Assembly: GCA_036873755.1 (NCBI GenBank)
Contig: JAVTVY010036880.1
Location: 97,173-161,172, forward strand
Source: Hanleya hanleyi
Lineage: Eukaryota; Mollusca; Polyplacophora; Lepidopleurida; Hanleyidae
Direction of reading: 5' to 3'
DNA: 64,000 nt
The position numbers were made by a program, and so were the translations under genes. Positions 22,046 to 33,143 of the stretch are shown piece after piece (position 1 is the first letter of the stretch; each line of letters opens with the position of its first letter). The notes beneath the pieces are model-generated. The model was not told where the DNA came from. It searched no databases and worked only from the letters and a program-made list of their open reading frames with translations.

Positions 22046-23684
22046 TGAATGAATGAATGAATGAATTTTATTCACCAATAATATATGGGTATAATAACAT
22101 GTAGGTTGACAAAATAATGGCGGGAATAAAGCCCCAGGGGGCTTGTTCTATCCCAGTTAGGAATATAATTATAAGTATCTGAATATAGGGAGAATGCGAA
22201 CGGTGAATAAAAAAAAACTTTAAAACTTTGGGCATACAATCTAGAAATTATCATCGAGAAACGGGTAAAACTTCGAGTAAATAAGATTTAAGCTTAGACC
22301 TGAATAGTGATGAAGATTTTATGGTTTTGAGAACTGAGGGTAACTTGTTCCATTCCCGTGGCCCCGTGACTCCAATTGTATAATACGAAAGATTAGAGGA
22401 ATAGAAAGGTCTATATAAATTTACTTCTTGGTTCCTTGTGGGATAGCGGTGTACTTCAGACAGTTTTGTAAAATAGTTACGGAAAAGAACCGGCATTGTT
22501 TCAGGGTGATACAAAAACTTTTGAACCAGGTTTAAACAGGAATATAAATTCAGATCGTGCAGAGGGGTGATTTTTAGATGAGTGAATAGTGGTTGAGCAT
22601 GCTCGCGTTTCTGCGATAGAGTAATAACTCTGAGGACACGCTTCTGGAGCAATATTAACGGTTTCAGATGAGTCATATATGTGTTTCCCCAGAGGATGTT
22701 ACAGTAGGATAGGTATGGGTATATCATCGAATAATATAAGATATGTAGTGTTTTCTTATTTACTGAGTTTTTGATAAAGTTAATAACGCCAGTGTTTCTT
22801 GCCACCTTCTTGCAAATGTAGTCAATATGGTTTGTCCAGTTTAGTTTATTGTTGAAGAAAACTCCGAGGAATTTGAAACTATTTACTAATTCAATCTCTT
22901 CACCGGATATAAATAGCTGTGGCACGTGCCGCAGGCGCTGCTTGGTGGGATTTATTATCATGAATTTGGTTTTCTTTACGTTTAGTGATAGTCGATTGGC
23001 ACAAAACCAGATATATAGTTTTTCCAATTCCTGTGACATAACAGTGACAGCACTGTCGAGGTGTTTAGAAGTATAAACAACACTGGTGTCATCGGCAAAA
23101 AGAATGACCTTAAGTAAATCAGTGGCATTATTAATGTCATTAATATATAGTAAAAATAGAAGAGGTCCAAGGATAGATCCTTGGGGTACTACTCCACAAG
23201 TGATATTCATGGAACAAGAAAGCATACTGTTATAGTAGACACATTGTGATCTGTTAGATAAATAGCTTCTGAACCACTTATTTGCTGTGTCGCGAAAACC
23301 ATAATGGTGTAGCTTAGTGAGCAGTATGTCGTGATTGACAGTGTCGAAAGCTTTGGAAAGATCCAAGAAAGTAACTGTACTATATTCTCTAGATTCCTTG
23401 GCAGTGACCAATATATCATACAGAGAAATCGCCGCGTGAGAGGTTGAATGATTAGATCTAAATCCATACTGAGTGTCAGATATAATATTGTTTTTCTCTA
23501 AGAAATCTGCGATCCTTTTTATTGCGAGTTTCTCAATAATTTTACTTAGAGCTGGTAATACAGATATTGGTCTATAATTAGAAAAAAGGTTTGTTTCACC
23601 CGATTTGAATATTGGAGTCACTTTGGCTGATTTAAGAGAATCTGGGACAATACCCGATCTAAAAGACAAGTTCGTAATGTGTGC
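22046..23684 (-). mobile_element. 5'-truncated LINE, right palindrome copy
   Basis: Reverse complement of the LINE at 7622-9260, starting at the (TGAA)n tail. Same insertion point within a minisatellite unit, so it was copied with the arm and not inserted independently. Confidence 0.8.
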
Positions 23685-23705
23685 AATGGAATCCAATATC
23701 GTCAA
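22251..23705 (-). CDS. Reverse transcriptase (LINE, 5'-truncated), right palindrome copy
   Basis: The frame has 484 codons and is nearly identical to the one at 7603-9054. Differences I can see include M to I at residue ~67, Y to H in TSKYLDS, T to A in KREHTQ, and an extra valine giving CGVVPQG. The extra residue falls within the conserved GVPQG motif that shapes the RT active site, so this copy is probably catalytically impaired. The canonical motif in the left copy suggests the insertion happened in the right arm after duplication. The endonuclease domain is missing, as in the left copy. Confidence 0.8.
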   Translation of the reverse strand: MTILDSIAHITNLSFRSGIVPDSLKSAKVTPIFKSGETNLFSNYRPISVLPALSKIIEKLAIKRIADFLEKNNIISDTQYGFRSNHSTSHAAISLYDILVTAKESREYSTVTFLDLSKAFDTVNHDILLTKLHHYGFRDTANKWFRSYLSNRSQCVYYNSMLSCSMNITCGVVPQGSILGPLLFLLYINDINNATDLLKVILFADDTSVVYTSKHLDSAVTVMSQELEKLYIWFCANRLSLNVKKTKFMIINPTKQRLRHVPQLFISGEEIELVNSFKFLGVFFNNKLNWTNHIDYICKKVARNTGVINFIKNSVNKKTLHILYYSMIYPYLSYCNILWGNTYMTHLKPLILLQKRVLRVITLSQKREHAQPLFTHLKITPLHDLNLYSCLNLVQKFLYHPETMPVLFRNYFTKLSEVHRYPTRNQEVNLYRPFYSSNLSYYTIGVTGPREWNKLPSVLKTIKSSSLFRSKLKSYLLEVLPVSR

Positions 23706-26063
23706 TGGCAGCCATCTTGGATTTGTACCTCAGTGAAAATCAATACCAATGGCCGTCTAATTGATGTGAAGCACATTCTCAAGTTTGAAGTCGATTGGTC
23801 GAACTGTTCTCGAGATATCGCATTCACAAGATGTGGGATGGGCAGAATCCAATATGGTCAATGGCAGCCATCTTGGATTATGTACCTCAGTGAAAACCAA
23901 TACCAATGGCCGTCTAACTGATGTGAAAAACCTTCCCTAGTTTGGAGTAGATTGGTTGATTTGTTTTTGAGATATCGTGTTAACAAGATGTGGAACGGTG
24001 TGAATCCAATATAGTCCATGGCAGCCATCTTGGATTACGTATCTCAGTGAAAATCAAAACCAATGGCCGTTTAACTGATGCGAAGCACATTCTCAAGTTT
24101 GAAGTGGATTGGTCAAACTGTTGTCGAGATATCGCGTTCACAAGATGTGGGATGGACAAAATCCAATATGGTCAATGGCAGCCATCTTGGATTACGTACC
24201 TCAGTGAAAATAAATACCAATGGCCGTCTAACTGATGTGAAGAACCTTCCCAAGTTTGAAGTCGATTAGTTGAATTGTTCTCGAGATATCGTGTTCACAA
24301 GATCTGGGACGGATGGAATCCAATATGGTCAATGGCAGCCATCTTGGATTACGTACCTCAGTGAAAATCAATACCAATGGCCATCTGACTGATGTAAAGA
24401 ACATTCCCAAGCTTGAAGTTGATTGGTGGAAATGTTCTTGAGATATCGCGTTCACAAGATGTGGGACGAACAGAATCCAATATGGTCGATGGCGGCCATC
24501 TTGGATTACGTACTTCAGTGAAAATCAATACCAATGGCCGTCTAACTGATGTGAAGCACCTTCTCAAGTTTGAAGTCGATTGGTCGAATTGTTCTCAAGA
24601 TATCGCGTTCACAAGATGTGGGACGGACGGACGGAAGGACGGACGGAGGGACGGACGGAAGGACGGACGGCTAGCCTTTCCAAGTCCTCCCACCACTTCG
24701 TGGCGGAGGACAATAAAATGTGTGTCCTGCTGAGACAAATTTCTCTAAGAGTGGTCAAGTGTCAACAAACTGACAGCTTAAGACCCTGTTGGCTGGCTGG
24801 CTGGCTAACAGATGTCAAGCCACTCCATACCCCATTACCCCCAACTAGATATTAATCAGTGGACATGACCTGAAGTAGGTCAAGTATCTGTTTACTCAAA
24901 TCCCACACTCATATCTCAGGATACTGCCCTCTTACAAATGCCCTCATATCCCCTCTTTGAATCATCATGGCATATGTATAATACTGTTTCACCTGTATTG
25001 TCGGCCTATAAGTATAATTAGGGTCTAATGCAGTCAGAGAATTAGAAACTGGTGTAAAATATAAATGCGGCACATTTTGATATATGTTCTATCTATGTAC
25101 GAACTGAGTTCTGATTTTATGGAATGGCCATGACAAATAATAGGAAAGTAGCAACTCTTTTGGTGATGCTGATTAAATAGAGAATATATCGTACATGTAG
25201 TTACTGTATATAGGTAATTTGTAGATATTATTTCTATCAATGGGCATATTTTCTCGCCAACTGATATTAATGGTGTACGTATGAATTATTTACTGTTAAA
25301 TTATTTCAACACATCAGTTGTGAGTTTCTATTTTTCAAACATTTTTGAACAATTAGAATGAAAGCTGTTGGCATTTTTGCTCAGCCTTTTTAACTGGTAT
25401 TTTTGGTTGAGCTAGTACTCAATTAACTTGAACAGTGGTTGATTCCTGGTGACATATCATTATGATGGTCTTGACAATTCCATGCTTATATGGAACATGA
25501 AAGACCGAAGCAGTCGTTTTAGAAAGGAGGTGTTCGCTTTAGATGGATATTTTTCCCTTCAGAGTCGCTCTGTGCTGCTCTATTGTCTCGCTCCGAGCCG
25601 GCCGGTAAATTGTGACGTAATGCTCAGGTATTCCCCAACTCGTTGTCAGACAGACGAGGCCAGTCAAATGGGAAATTCTGGTTCATATTCTCATACGGTT
25701 GCCATTGGCACATATTGGCACATGCATACTCAATTGGGAAAGCAAGCGTCACCACTTGTTGAGGGTCATTTCCTTAATAAAGGCCTTGATATAAGACAAG
25801 TTTAACCTTATAACTTTTCAATTCATAGTTACAACTTTCCGCTGCCCTAAGACGGAATTATATATGTATAACAATTAATTTTTTGCTCTGCTGGATCGTC
25901 AGAATATTCAAATACTGACTGTGTGTGGAGTTGTTTGTGTGCAATTCTATTGACGAATTATAATAAAATAAGGGATTATGTGCCTTTGGAGTTCGCTGTC
26001 TTTATTTCACTTTAAAGTCCAAAATGATAAAGATTGGAGAAAAATGAAGAATTTTTTTTTCGG

Positions 26064-26142
26064 GGATTTGGGGATTCGAACCAAAATGTTGGTTTTCTTT
26101 TAATCTGTAGTCCGACACTGTAACCATTCGGCCAAGCAGCTG
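26064..26142 (-). repeat. tRNA-like segment (SINE head or tRNA pseudogene)
   Basis: The minus strand has A box TGGCCGAATGG (26124-26134) and B box GGTTCGAATCC (26072-26082) at tRNA spacing. It lies inside the TIR element. The 3' side is followed by an A-rich tract instead of a T-run terminator. Confidence 0.5.
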
Positions 26143-26245
26143 TTACAATTATCAAAATGAGTAATCATGTGCCGAATGGCGGTGAACTACACCCTTTCAG
26201 AGCATGACAAGCGTTTTGGCATATTTCAATATCATGAAAATATGA

Positions 26246-26334
26246 CACCTTTAACCAAAACGATTCTTCAGTATCATTTTGGATCAAACCCACCGCATTT
26301 CGATATGTAAGACTCGTTTTGGTTAAAGGTGTCA
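26246..26334. repeat. 23 bp perfect inverted repeat with ~43 bp loop
   Basis: ATATGACACCTTTAACCAAA at 26246 onward pairs with the segment ending GTTAAAGGTGTCATAT. It lies within the TIR element and is not seen elsewhere in the window. Confidence 0.8.
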
Positions 26335-27556
26335 TATTTTATATATGAATGGAATTCCCTTCAAGAATATAGCAAAAAATTGCAAAAACAAACAAATGCT
26401 TATTTTCTAATACTCGTAATATTTTTTTGACAAATCTCTTCTCGGTGAAAATTGAGAATATGAAAATTCAGTATTTTCTCTCGCAAGCTAATAACTTTTA
26501 AAGTAAACGAGAGGAAATTATATTTTCGGTTTATAAACGCAACACACTAAGGAAAAAAATACGGTCAAACCGAACACCTCCTTTCCTCTGAATAGGAACA
26601 TTTTTCAATTATTTCCCATGTGTATTTAAAAGAGCAGTCCCCGTTCAAAGCCTTAGGCTCAAGTTTGTACAGGAATTGTATGTCTGTAGTTATTACATGT
26701 ACTTACCATAGCAGTCATTAGAGAACACTTTTCCAAGAAAGTGGAAAGAACACTTTTCCAAGAAAGTGGAAAATTGATGAGAGTTATACATGTATGCTCA
26801 CCTGTGTATGCTAATAAAGTATCAGCAATATTTTGGTAATCTAGTGTTTACTGTTTTCACATTTCCTATTGTTATCTCAATGCATTTATACATCTCTTGT
26901 TTGATGCTGCAGATTATGGTTGCCAGTTTGCGAAAAATTATCCGGCTACCTAATGTAATTTTTTCAATCATACAATGATACATGTACATGTGTATGTTGT
27001 TATTTCAATTGTTTAGAATTTAGATTTAAGTGTGACAGACAGAACAAATCTTTACGGTGGAATCTAAATTCTCATTTCATCTATCACAAATTGCTATCTA
27101 ACCTAGATTTTAAGGCAAAATTTCAAAGACCAATAGATTCAATGGAATCCAAATCAACCAAGCACTGATTAACGATTGCTAAAATTTTAATATTCGGTTA
27201 AGGTCACTGACATATCAAACCACTGGTTTCCCTGAAGTAACTTAAGAGGCGTTTATTCATCATGAATTCAAGTGGCAAAGAAACTTCTTCAGGCTGTTTT
27301 CCTGGAATCTTTTCTCCTATTCAGAGCTGAAATAATATCCACTCACGAAGTCCAAGTTTGAAGGCTACATGTATCAGTCCAATAGGTCCATATACCGGAC
27401 ACGAAAATGACAGTTCGCACAAAATGAAATCACAATTTGGTTGCCAAGGCAACTGCAGTATTGGATCAATGTGGTAAATGACACATCGTCTCCTCAATAT
27501 GTATCCACCCACCAAATATTAAAACTGGAAATAAAAGCCTAAAACCTTGAAAATAG

Positions 27557-28055
27557 AGGGGGTGGGGGTGCGAGATATTCAAACCCCGGATATATATTGG
27601 GGGGGTCTTCATTACCCTGAAATATATTGGGGGGTCTCCATTACTGTCAAATATATTGGGGGGTATTTATAACCCTGAAATATATTGGGGGGGTATTCAT
27701 AACCCTGGAATATATTGGGGGGGTAAACAAGTAAATATATTGGGGGGGGGGGGGTATTTTTAAAAACCATCCACCGGGTACTTTTAAAAGGATTCATTTG
27801 ATTTCATGGGCGGGGTGGATGGTTTAGTTATTTGGGGGGGGGGGGTGTCTGTGTGAAATGTATTGGGGGGGTCAAAAAGAGTTATTATTAGTGAGGGGGG
27901 TGTGGACTACAATTTTATTATGGGGGGGAGGGTATTCTTTGCCTCAGAAATATATTAGGGGGGAGGGGGGTCGGTAAAAAAAAAGAATTTACCCGGCGGG
28001 GTACATTTAGAAAACCATCCACAGGGGGGGGGGGGGTGCGTTTTAAAATTGCAAT
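27557..28055 (+). repeat. G-run microsatellite, third copy
   Basis: Same AAATATATTGGGGGG units as at 3893-4275. Run lengths differ. It ends next to TGCGTTTTAAAATTGCAATG. Confidence 0.85.
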
Positions 28056-28289
28056 GGCCCATTTATTTCAATGACGCCATTGCACATACTTGACTACCAC
28101 GCCATCTGGAGACGTAAATTGACCCAATGACCTTTCCCGGATTTAATTGTTAGACAGAAGTTCGCAATGACGGCTGCATTGTCCGAGAGTTTTATAGATG
28201 TGAACTTGACAGAACATTATGGATCATCGATCTCATTGTTTTAATTTCCTTTCTTTTGATTAAGCCATAGAAGGAGACGTGGTTCGTCT

Positions 28290-28675
28290 AGCCGCGTTGA
28301 TGACGTCACAGTGGCATCGTTTTCAATAAAGGCATTTTTTGGTCGAGTTTTCGGTCAGATTTTTCGATTTGTTTTATTTTGTGTAATTTCTTCACAAAAA
28401 CTGCGTGATAAATTAGTAAATAATAATCTGATGTGAAATGAAATAGTTTTTCCTCGCGAAAGGCACGGATTTTGGAGAAAAATGACGAAACATCACTTTT
28501 CTGGTACCCATATTGCCGTCATTTTGAATTTACCCATTATCCTCTGCTCAAGAATTATGCAAATAGGCTCAAATTGTCTCCAATATGATAACCTACGAAG
28601 TCACAGAATGTCAGCCTCAGTTTTTGTCGTTCCGGAGATAGGTTAGAAAGTTTGGTGACACGGCCTGGTAGGGTT
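28290..28675. repeat. Diverged interspersed repeat, inverse relative at 43335-43720
   Basis: Matching blocks in reverse orientation include TGATGACGTCACAGTG, GATAAATTAGTAAATA, the ATGACGAAACATCACTTTTCTGGTACC block and CTCCGGAACGACAA (as TTGTCGTTCCGGAGA here). Unknown family, no coding potential. Confidence 0.65.
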
Positions 28676-29141
28676 AAGCTTCACCTCCAGCATTTTTACT
28701 AAACTGCGCAAAGTTCATTTTGAAAAATGTTTCAACGAGCCTTGTGCACTTTTTCCAGAGGAATCCTCTGAGGAGTAATACAAATATTCGTTTAAGGAGA
28801 TGATTTTACATATTTTAGGAACATCTGCTCTGGAAAATGGATATTTTGACAAATTATGCACTAAAGTTCCTCTGTAATACAATGTTTTCCAATATACCGG
28901 TAAGCAAGTAAGGACAAATACTACGAGAGTGACAACAATCATATAGAACAAGCTGTGAGTTCCATATTGGTTCTATCAAACGCGTGTGATAAAAATCAGA
29001 TAAATGACCGGTATGATAATTTATTTGTCACATTTCTCAATATGTTAGCATATACATGTCAAAACAGAATTGAAAGATACTTTCCTAATTTCCACAAATA
29101 TACCGTTATTTGTGAAGTTATAGTAACATGGCTGCATGTAC
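28676..29141. other. Probable intron sequence, nothing recognised
   Basis: Downstream (minus strand) of the putative exon 2. A 78-codon minus-strand frame (28715-28951) shows a hydrophobic start but no similarity I recognise. I could not find a convincing third exon here. Confidence 0.4.
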
Positions 29142-29249
29142 CTGTGTAAGCTTTAATTTCCTCTTCCGTACAGCCAAGATTGAGAGATTTTGCTATTTCT
29201 CTCACCTTGTCGACTGAGAGTGACTTAACAGCCGGAGACTTCCATATAT
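29142..29249 (-). CDS. Putative host gene, exon 2 (amidase-like N-terminal region)
   Basis: On the minus strand a 108 nt exon is bounded by a TCTACTTTCAG acceptor and an ACAG|GTACAT donor. Joined to exon 1 (39198-39219) the codon split by the intron becomes GAT, and the frame stays open. The exon reads IWKSPAVKSLSVDKVREIAK then SLNLGCTEEEIKAYT. A leading IA-x-LGL-x-LTEEE-x-x-Y helical pair at the N-terminus is typical of amidase-signature hydrolases, ahead of the catalytic Ser-Ser-Lys domain. The catalytic domain would lie in later exons, which I do not see in this window. The exon ends in phase 1. Family assignment is from memory of N-terminal patterns and is tentative; the exon itself is better supported than its name. 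Confidence 0.5.
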
Positions 29250-29801
29250 CTGAAAGTAGATAACATATTTTAATTTAGAACGGCTGAAGATTGAAACTCC
29301 TTGAAGATTTCATGCAGATCGAAATATATAGTGGATACGCATGATCGTTTCTTCTAATTCTGCGCTGACATATTATTAAACATTCGTTTTGTATTTTGAG
29401 GGTGTTCGGAACAACATGGGTTTGTACCTTCCATGAATGCATTTACGGTGAGAACGCGTTACCGTGACTTATTTTTATGAGATAAGTATCATTATCATGT
29501 TAGTTCTAGCCCATCTTGCTGAGCTACGGGAATTTGCCATTTCATTACATAATTACCCTTAGCTCATGGACTTCATACACCGTGTATTTCGCCCGGTGTT
29601 AGCTTCCCGAAGCATTGAGTCACATTTAAACGAGCCAAAGAAATGATCTCTTAAATATTTTGACCTGATATCTCAGTTTCAGTTGAGTACACGAGGCACA
29701 AAACTATTCTGCGCGAGACCAAACTGAAGTTGTGTGTATTAGCTGTGTTATTTCTCACTCTAGTGGTGCATGCCTCTTTATTTTTCCTAACCCTATCTGG
29801 C
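29250..29801. other. Intron sequence, nothing recognised
   Basis: No frame or repeat with support. This is the 3' portion of the putative 9.9 kb intron 1 on the minus strand. Confidence 0.4.
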
Positions 29802-29933
29802 CTGGGGCCGGTTGTTCGAAGCGCTTTTAGCACTAATACAGGATTAAATCTGCCTAATCCAAGGTTTAAATTCAATAGTGGTTTGGCGCTAATAGCGGTG
29901 TTAGTTGAATCGCTGGTCGAACAATCGGCCCCA
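29802..29933. mobile_element. 132 bp MITE-like element
   Basis: The ends CTGGGGCCGGTTGTTCGAAGCG and CGCTGGTCGAACAATCGGCCCCAG are near-perfect inverses. The interior also shows inverted words (AGCACTAATA / GCGCTAATAGCGGTG). No coding capacity. Non-autonomous DNA transposon is the simplest reading. Confidence 0.65.
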
Positions 29934-30959
29934 GGGCATTATGTCAGATGACAAGGGGAAATTTCTGTAGGTTTGAAAGGTTAAATGGTTGTCCCTGAGG
30001 AACTGGCGTGTCTGCGATATTCCATTAATCCCCAGGCTTCGCGTTCATGGTTGTTCTGATAGGCTGGAACATCATCCGTACGCATGGCACCGAATATACG
30101 TAGACACCTCTGTACGTTGCAAGCGATAACACGTGCTTTTTGCGTGTATTAGGATGTGGCCGAAATGACAAAAGCCGATTGGTCCGTGGAACACCAATTA
30201 GTAAACTTGTGCAATTTTATACCTTTGCCGAGCGATTCAAAATCCAACCTGCATTCAACATGTAACACGATGCGAAATTATGTCGCTTTCACCTAAATTC
30301 CGATTATTTTATCTAGCTTCTTGACTTTATTGAGTGGTGTACCAGCGCCCAATATTCTGATGGGATGTTTCGTATGCCCATTTAACACGCCATGCTATTT
30401 CGGTCTTGTTGACATGAATATCAGATTTGAGTTCCTGTTAATCTTCGATCTATTGCATTTTTTAAATCGTGTGATTTCCTGTTGAATATAATGCTCGCAA
30501 GTATACAATATTAATACAAATTAACACTGATCTTTGGCTATTGCCTGAAACAAAGAAAGTAAAATATAAAATAAGAACATCAAGAAAAATAAGAATAATT
30601 GTAACATGAACGTACCGGTACTATGCTGTATTATCGATACTATATAGTTTAATGTTAATCAGTCAGTTGGTCTGCTATCACCTATCATATCGGTCAAAAA
30701 GACACCGACTATTTGTATTCCTTCCTTGATCGGATGGTATACTGGGAGGGAGGGAGGAGGAAGGTGGGGGTTAAAGGAAAATTCGACACATTAGCCAGTT
30801 ATCCTAATTTTATTACTTTCTGTATAGTATTATTTATTAATAATCATAATTTGTATTATTCTGACTTAGTTCCAACAGTTTCAACTTTCACAGGTTTCCC
30901 AAAATGCAATGCACATGTAAAATTACCGTTTTATTTTGATACCATGACATTTTGCCAGT
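29934..30959. other. Intron sequence upstream of the LINE
   Basis: No gene is recognised. A purine tract (GGGAGGGAGGGAGGAGG, 30747-30763) and a putative LINE 5' UTR are present; the true 5' end of the LINE is not determinable from sequence alone. Confidence 0.4.
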
Positions 30960-30965
30960 TATACA

Positions 30966-33002
30966 ATGGATGACATGCTTAACGGAGAGAGCGTTCCTTT
31001 AAATCCATTGTCTTTATTACCGTTTTTCGATGAAGATGAAATGGAATCTCCCACTAATCTGGACTTGTTAAACACTGATCCTGATAAATACTTAGAAGAT
31101 TTTGAAAATATGTGCTTCAACCCTTTGGAATTGAATAAGGATGATAATAATGTTTATGTAACTGAGGACAATCAATATGAGGCATCTCACTGGAATGAAA
31201 TTGATATTCATCAATCTAAGTACTACATCGAAGATAGTTTCACGTCCTACGTTCAGTCAAACAATATTGTTGACAACGAATCATTTTCTGTGATACATTT
31301 TAATGCCAGAAGTTTGAAGAAACATTATTCTGAAATCTTAGGCCTTTGCTGTAATCTCAATTTTGATTTTTCTGTTATCGGAATTTCTGAAAGCTGGCTT
31401 AATCCTTCGACCGAGCAGCTATTTGACATTCCCGGCTATCGGCCATTTTGCTGTTCCAGATCGTCAAAAAGAGGTGGGGGTTTGGTGTTGTACGTAAACG
31501 AAAACATAACAGACTGTTCTATTATTGAAAATCTCTCGTATCAAGAAACTAACGGAGAATATGAGTCACTTTGTGTTAGTATTAAGATTAATGATCAGTC
31601 GTATACAGTAGGAATAATATACCGACCACCCGATAAAAATGTAGTAAATTTTAATGAAAACTTACAAACAATTATGAACGTTCTCAAACCTGAAAGAAAG
31701 AAATGTATGATAATGGGGGACTTCAACATCGATTTATTTAAAACTGACAGACATTGTCCTTCCAAAGACTTTTTAGAAATAATGAAGTCTAATTACTTTT
31801 TTCCAAAAATTAGAAAACCAACTAGGGTAAAATCTCGATCGGCGACTTTGATTGACAATGTTTTTCAAAATTTTCATGAAGACTGTTTGATGTCTGGCAT
31901 TCTACTCTCTGACATAACTGATCACTTCCCAGTCTTCCATATAAACAAAGCACCACTTCTTGAAAAACTGACTGATCGTACATCTACCTATAGAATTATA
32001 AATCAGAAGCAAAAAAATATTTTCGAAGAAAAAATTAAAAATATTGATTGGGGCGATGTCGCTAATGAAATAAATGATGTTAACATCGCATTTGAATTGT
32101 TTTCCAACAAATTTAATTGTGTATACAACGAGTCTTTTCCTGTTACATCTACATCTTTTTCAAAGGTCAAAATAAAAAAGCCATGGATAACATACGGTAT
32201 TCTTAAATCAATTCGTGAAAAGAATAGACTTTTTAGACAGCACACAAAATGTAATAATGCGGACGACACACAGAAATACAAGCAATATAGGAATAAATTG
32301 AATCACACCTTAAAATTGGCAAAGAGACTATATTACGAAACTAAATTCAATCAGTGTAACAATGATATTAAAGTTACTTGGAAAGTATTAAATCAACTCA
32401 TGAACCGCAAAAAAAGTTCTAACTTACCAAATACTTTTAAAATTAATGACCGTGATTGTTCGGACTCTTCTATTATTGCAAACGAGTTTAATGATTATTT
32501 TAGCTCTGTAGCTACAAAGCTAGCGGACGTAATCCCTCCGTCACCTAATGATTTTAAAGAGTTTTTAAATACTAATTATAACAATGAGTTTTATATGGAA
32601 CCTTGCACTACAAAGGAAATAACAGATATTATAACTACTCTTAAAAACTCAACCGCTGGGATAGATGGCGTACGTATATCACTTATTAAACCTATATGTA
32701 ATTTGATTAGCATACCCTTATGTCATGTTGTGAACTTATCCTTTAAACTTGGAGTTTTTCCCGAACCTTTTAAGGTGGCTAAGGTGACTCCTTTATATAA
32801 GAGTGGAGACCAAACCCTTTTTGAGAACTATCGACCCATTTCAGTATTTCCGTGTTTCAGTAAAATCATTGAAAAAATAGTAGTAAATAAAATGTTTGAC
32901 TTCTTAGAAAATTATAATATAATTTGTTGCAACCAGTACGGTTTCCGGAGGAATCACTCGACGTTTTTGGCCGTTCTCTCTCTCTCCATGATAAATTGGT
33001 AG
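30966..33002 (+). CDS. LINE ORF: N-terminal region, AP-endonuclease, start of RT
   Basis: 678 codons. Residues 1-105 are acidic and unrecognised. An apurinic-type endonuclease follows (~107-335) with FSVIHFNARSL, the catalytic GISESWLN, GIIYRPPD, MGDFNIDL and the terminal SDITDHFPVFHI. A linker of about 260 residues leads to RT motifs KVTPLYKSGDQTLFENYRPI and QYGFRRNHST. The frame stops at MINW because of a frameshift. The missing alanine codon base near 33050 (LDLSK then FDTVNHE) is a second break. The enzyme would nick the target DNA and prime reverse transcription, but no uninterrupted protein can be made from this copy. Confidence 0.85.
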   Translation: MDDMLNGESVPLNPLSLLPFFDEDEMESPTNLDLLNTDPDKYLEDFENMCFNPLELNKDDNNVYVTEDNQYEASHWNEIDIHQSKYYIEDSFTSYVQSNNIVDNESFSVIHFNARSLKKHYSEILGLCCNLNFDFSVIGISESWLNPSTEQLFDIPGYRPFCCSRSSKRGGGLVLYVNENITDCSIIENLSYQETNGEYESLCVSIKINDQSYTVGIIYRPPDKNVVNFNENLQTIMNVLKPERKKCMIMGDFNIDLFKTDRHCPSKDFLEIMKSNYFFPKIRKPTRVKSRSATLIDNVFQNFHEDCLMSGILLSDITDHFPVFHINKAPLLEKLTDRTSTYRIINQKQKNIFEEKIKNIDWGDVANEINDVNIAFELFSNKFNCVYNESFPVTSTSFSKVKIKKPWITYGILKSIREKNRLFRQHTKCNNADDTQKYKQYRNKLNHTLKLAKRLYYETKFNQCNNDIKVTWKVLNQLMNRKKSSNLPNTFKINDRDCSDSSIIANEFNDYFSSVATKLADVIPPSPNDFKEFLNTNYNNEFYMEPCTTKEITDIITTLKNSTAGIDGVRISLIKPICNLISIPLCHVVNLSFKLGVFPEPFKVAKVTPLYKSGDQTLFENYRPISVFPCFSKIIEKIVVNKMFDFLENYNIICCNQYGFRRNHSTFLAVLSLSMINW

Positions 33003-33143
33003 CTGCGAGAGAGGCTAAAAAATATCGTATAAGTGCATTTCTAGATTTGTCAAAGTATTTGACACCGTCAACCATGAAATCCTTCTATATAAATTAGGCA
33101 TTATGGGTTTCGAGGAACTTCGAACGACTGGTTCCGTAGTTAT

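Larger units (their letters stand above)
21602..24711. mobile_element. Helitron-related minisatellite element, right arm
   Basis: Mirror of 6597-9704: GTCCTCCGCC at 21602-21611 and GGCGGAGGAC at 24702-24711 beside the CCACCACTTCGTGG hairpin and a GGACGGACGGAAGG microsatellite. The nested LINE occupies 22046-23684. Confidence 0.6.
16098..25232 (-). repeat. Arm B (right) of the giant palindrome
   Basis: Reverse complement of 6075-15209 with the same contents in reverse order. Private changes include a GTA codon inserted in the RT at the GVPQG motif and scattered substitutions. Immediately outside it, module A continues the mirror (25233-28062). Confidence 0.9.
25523..26584. mobile_element. 1.06 kb element with 14 bp terminal inverted repeats
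   Basis: Absent from the two other copies of A, which read TTTTAGACATTTCCTCTGAA across this point. The ends are AAAGGAGGTGTTCG (25523-25536) and CGAACACCTCCTTT (26571-26584). No clear target duplication is visible. It contains a perfect 23 bp inverted repeat and a tRNA-like segment. A frame at 25449-25805 crosses its left end and resembles nothing I know. There is no transposase, so it is probably a non-autonomous DNA transposon of unresolved superfamily. Confidence 0.7.
25233..28062 (+). repeat. Module A, third copy (outer right arm of the giant palindrome)
   Basis: Begins at CTATCAATGGGCAT and ends near AATTGCAATGGCCCAT. It is colinear with 2673-4275 and the reverse complement of 4351-6074. 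Private features are a 1.06 kb insertion (25523-26584), a small direct duplication near 26725-26770 (ACACTTTTCCAAGAAAGTGGAAA twice), and loss of about 16 bp near 26927. These show the copies have diverged since duplication. Confidence 0.85.

Noticed and set aside
25449..25805. 118-codon frame across the left end of the TIR element
   Set aside because: It begins outside the element in module A and crosses the insertion point, so it cannot be an ancestral gene. No similarity recognised.
26064..26142. Functional tRNA gene on the minus strand
   Set aside because: A and B boxes are present, but the acceptor stem and T-run terminator are missing. Treated as a SINE head.
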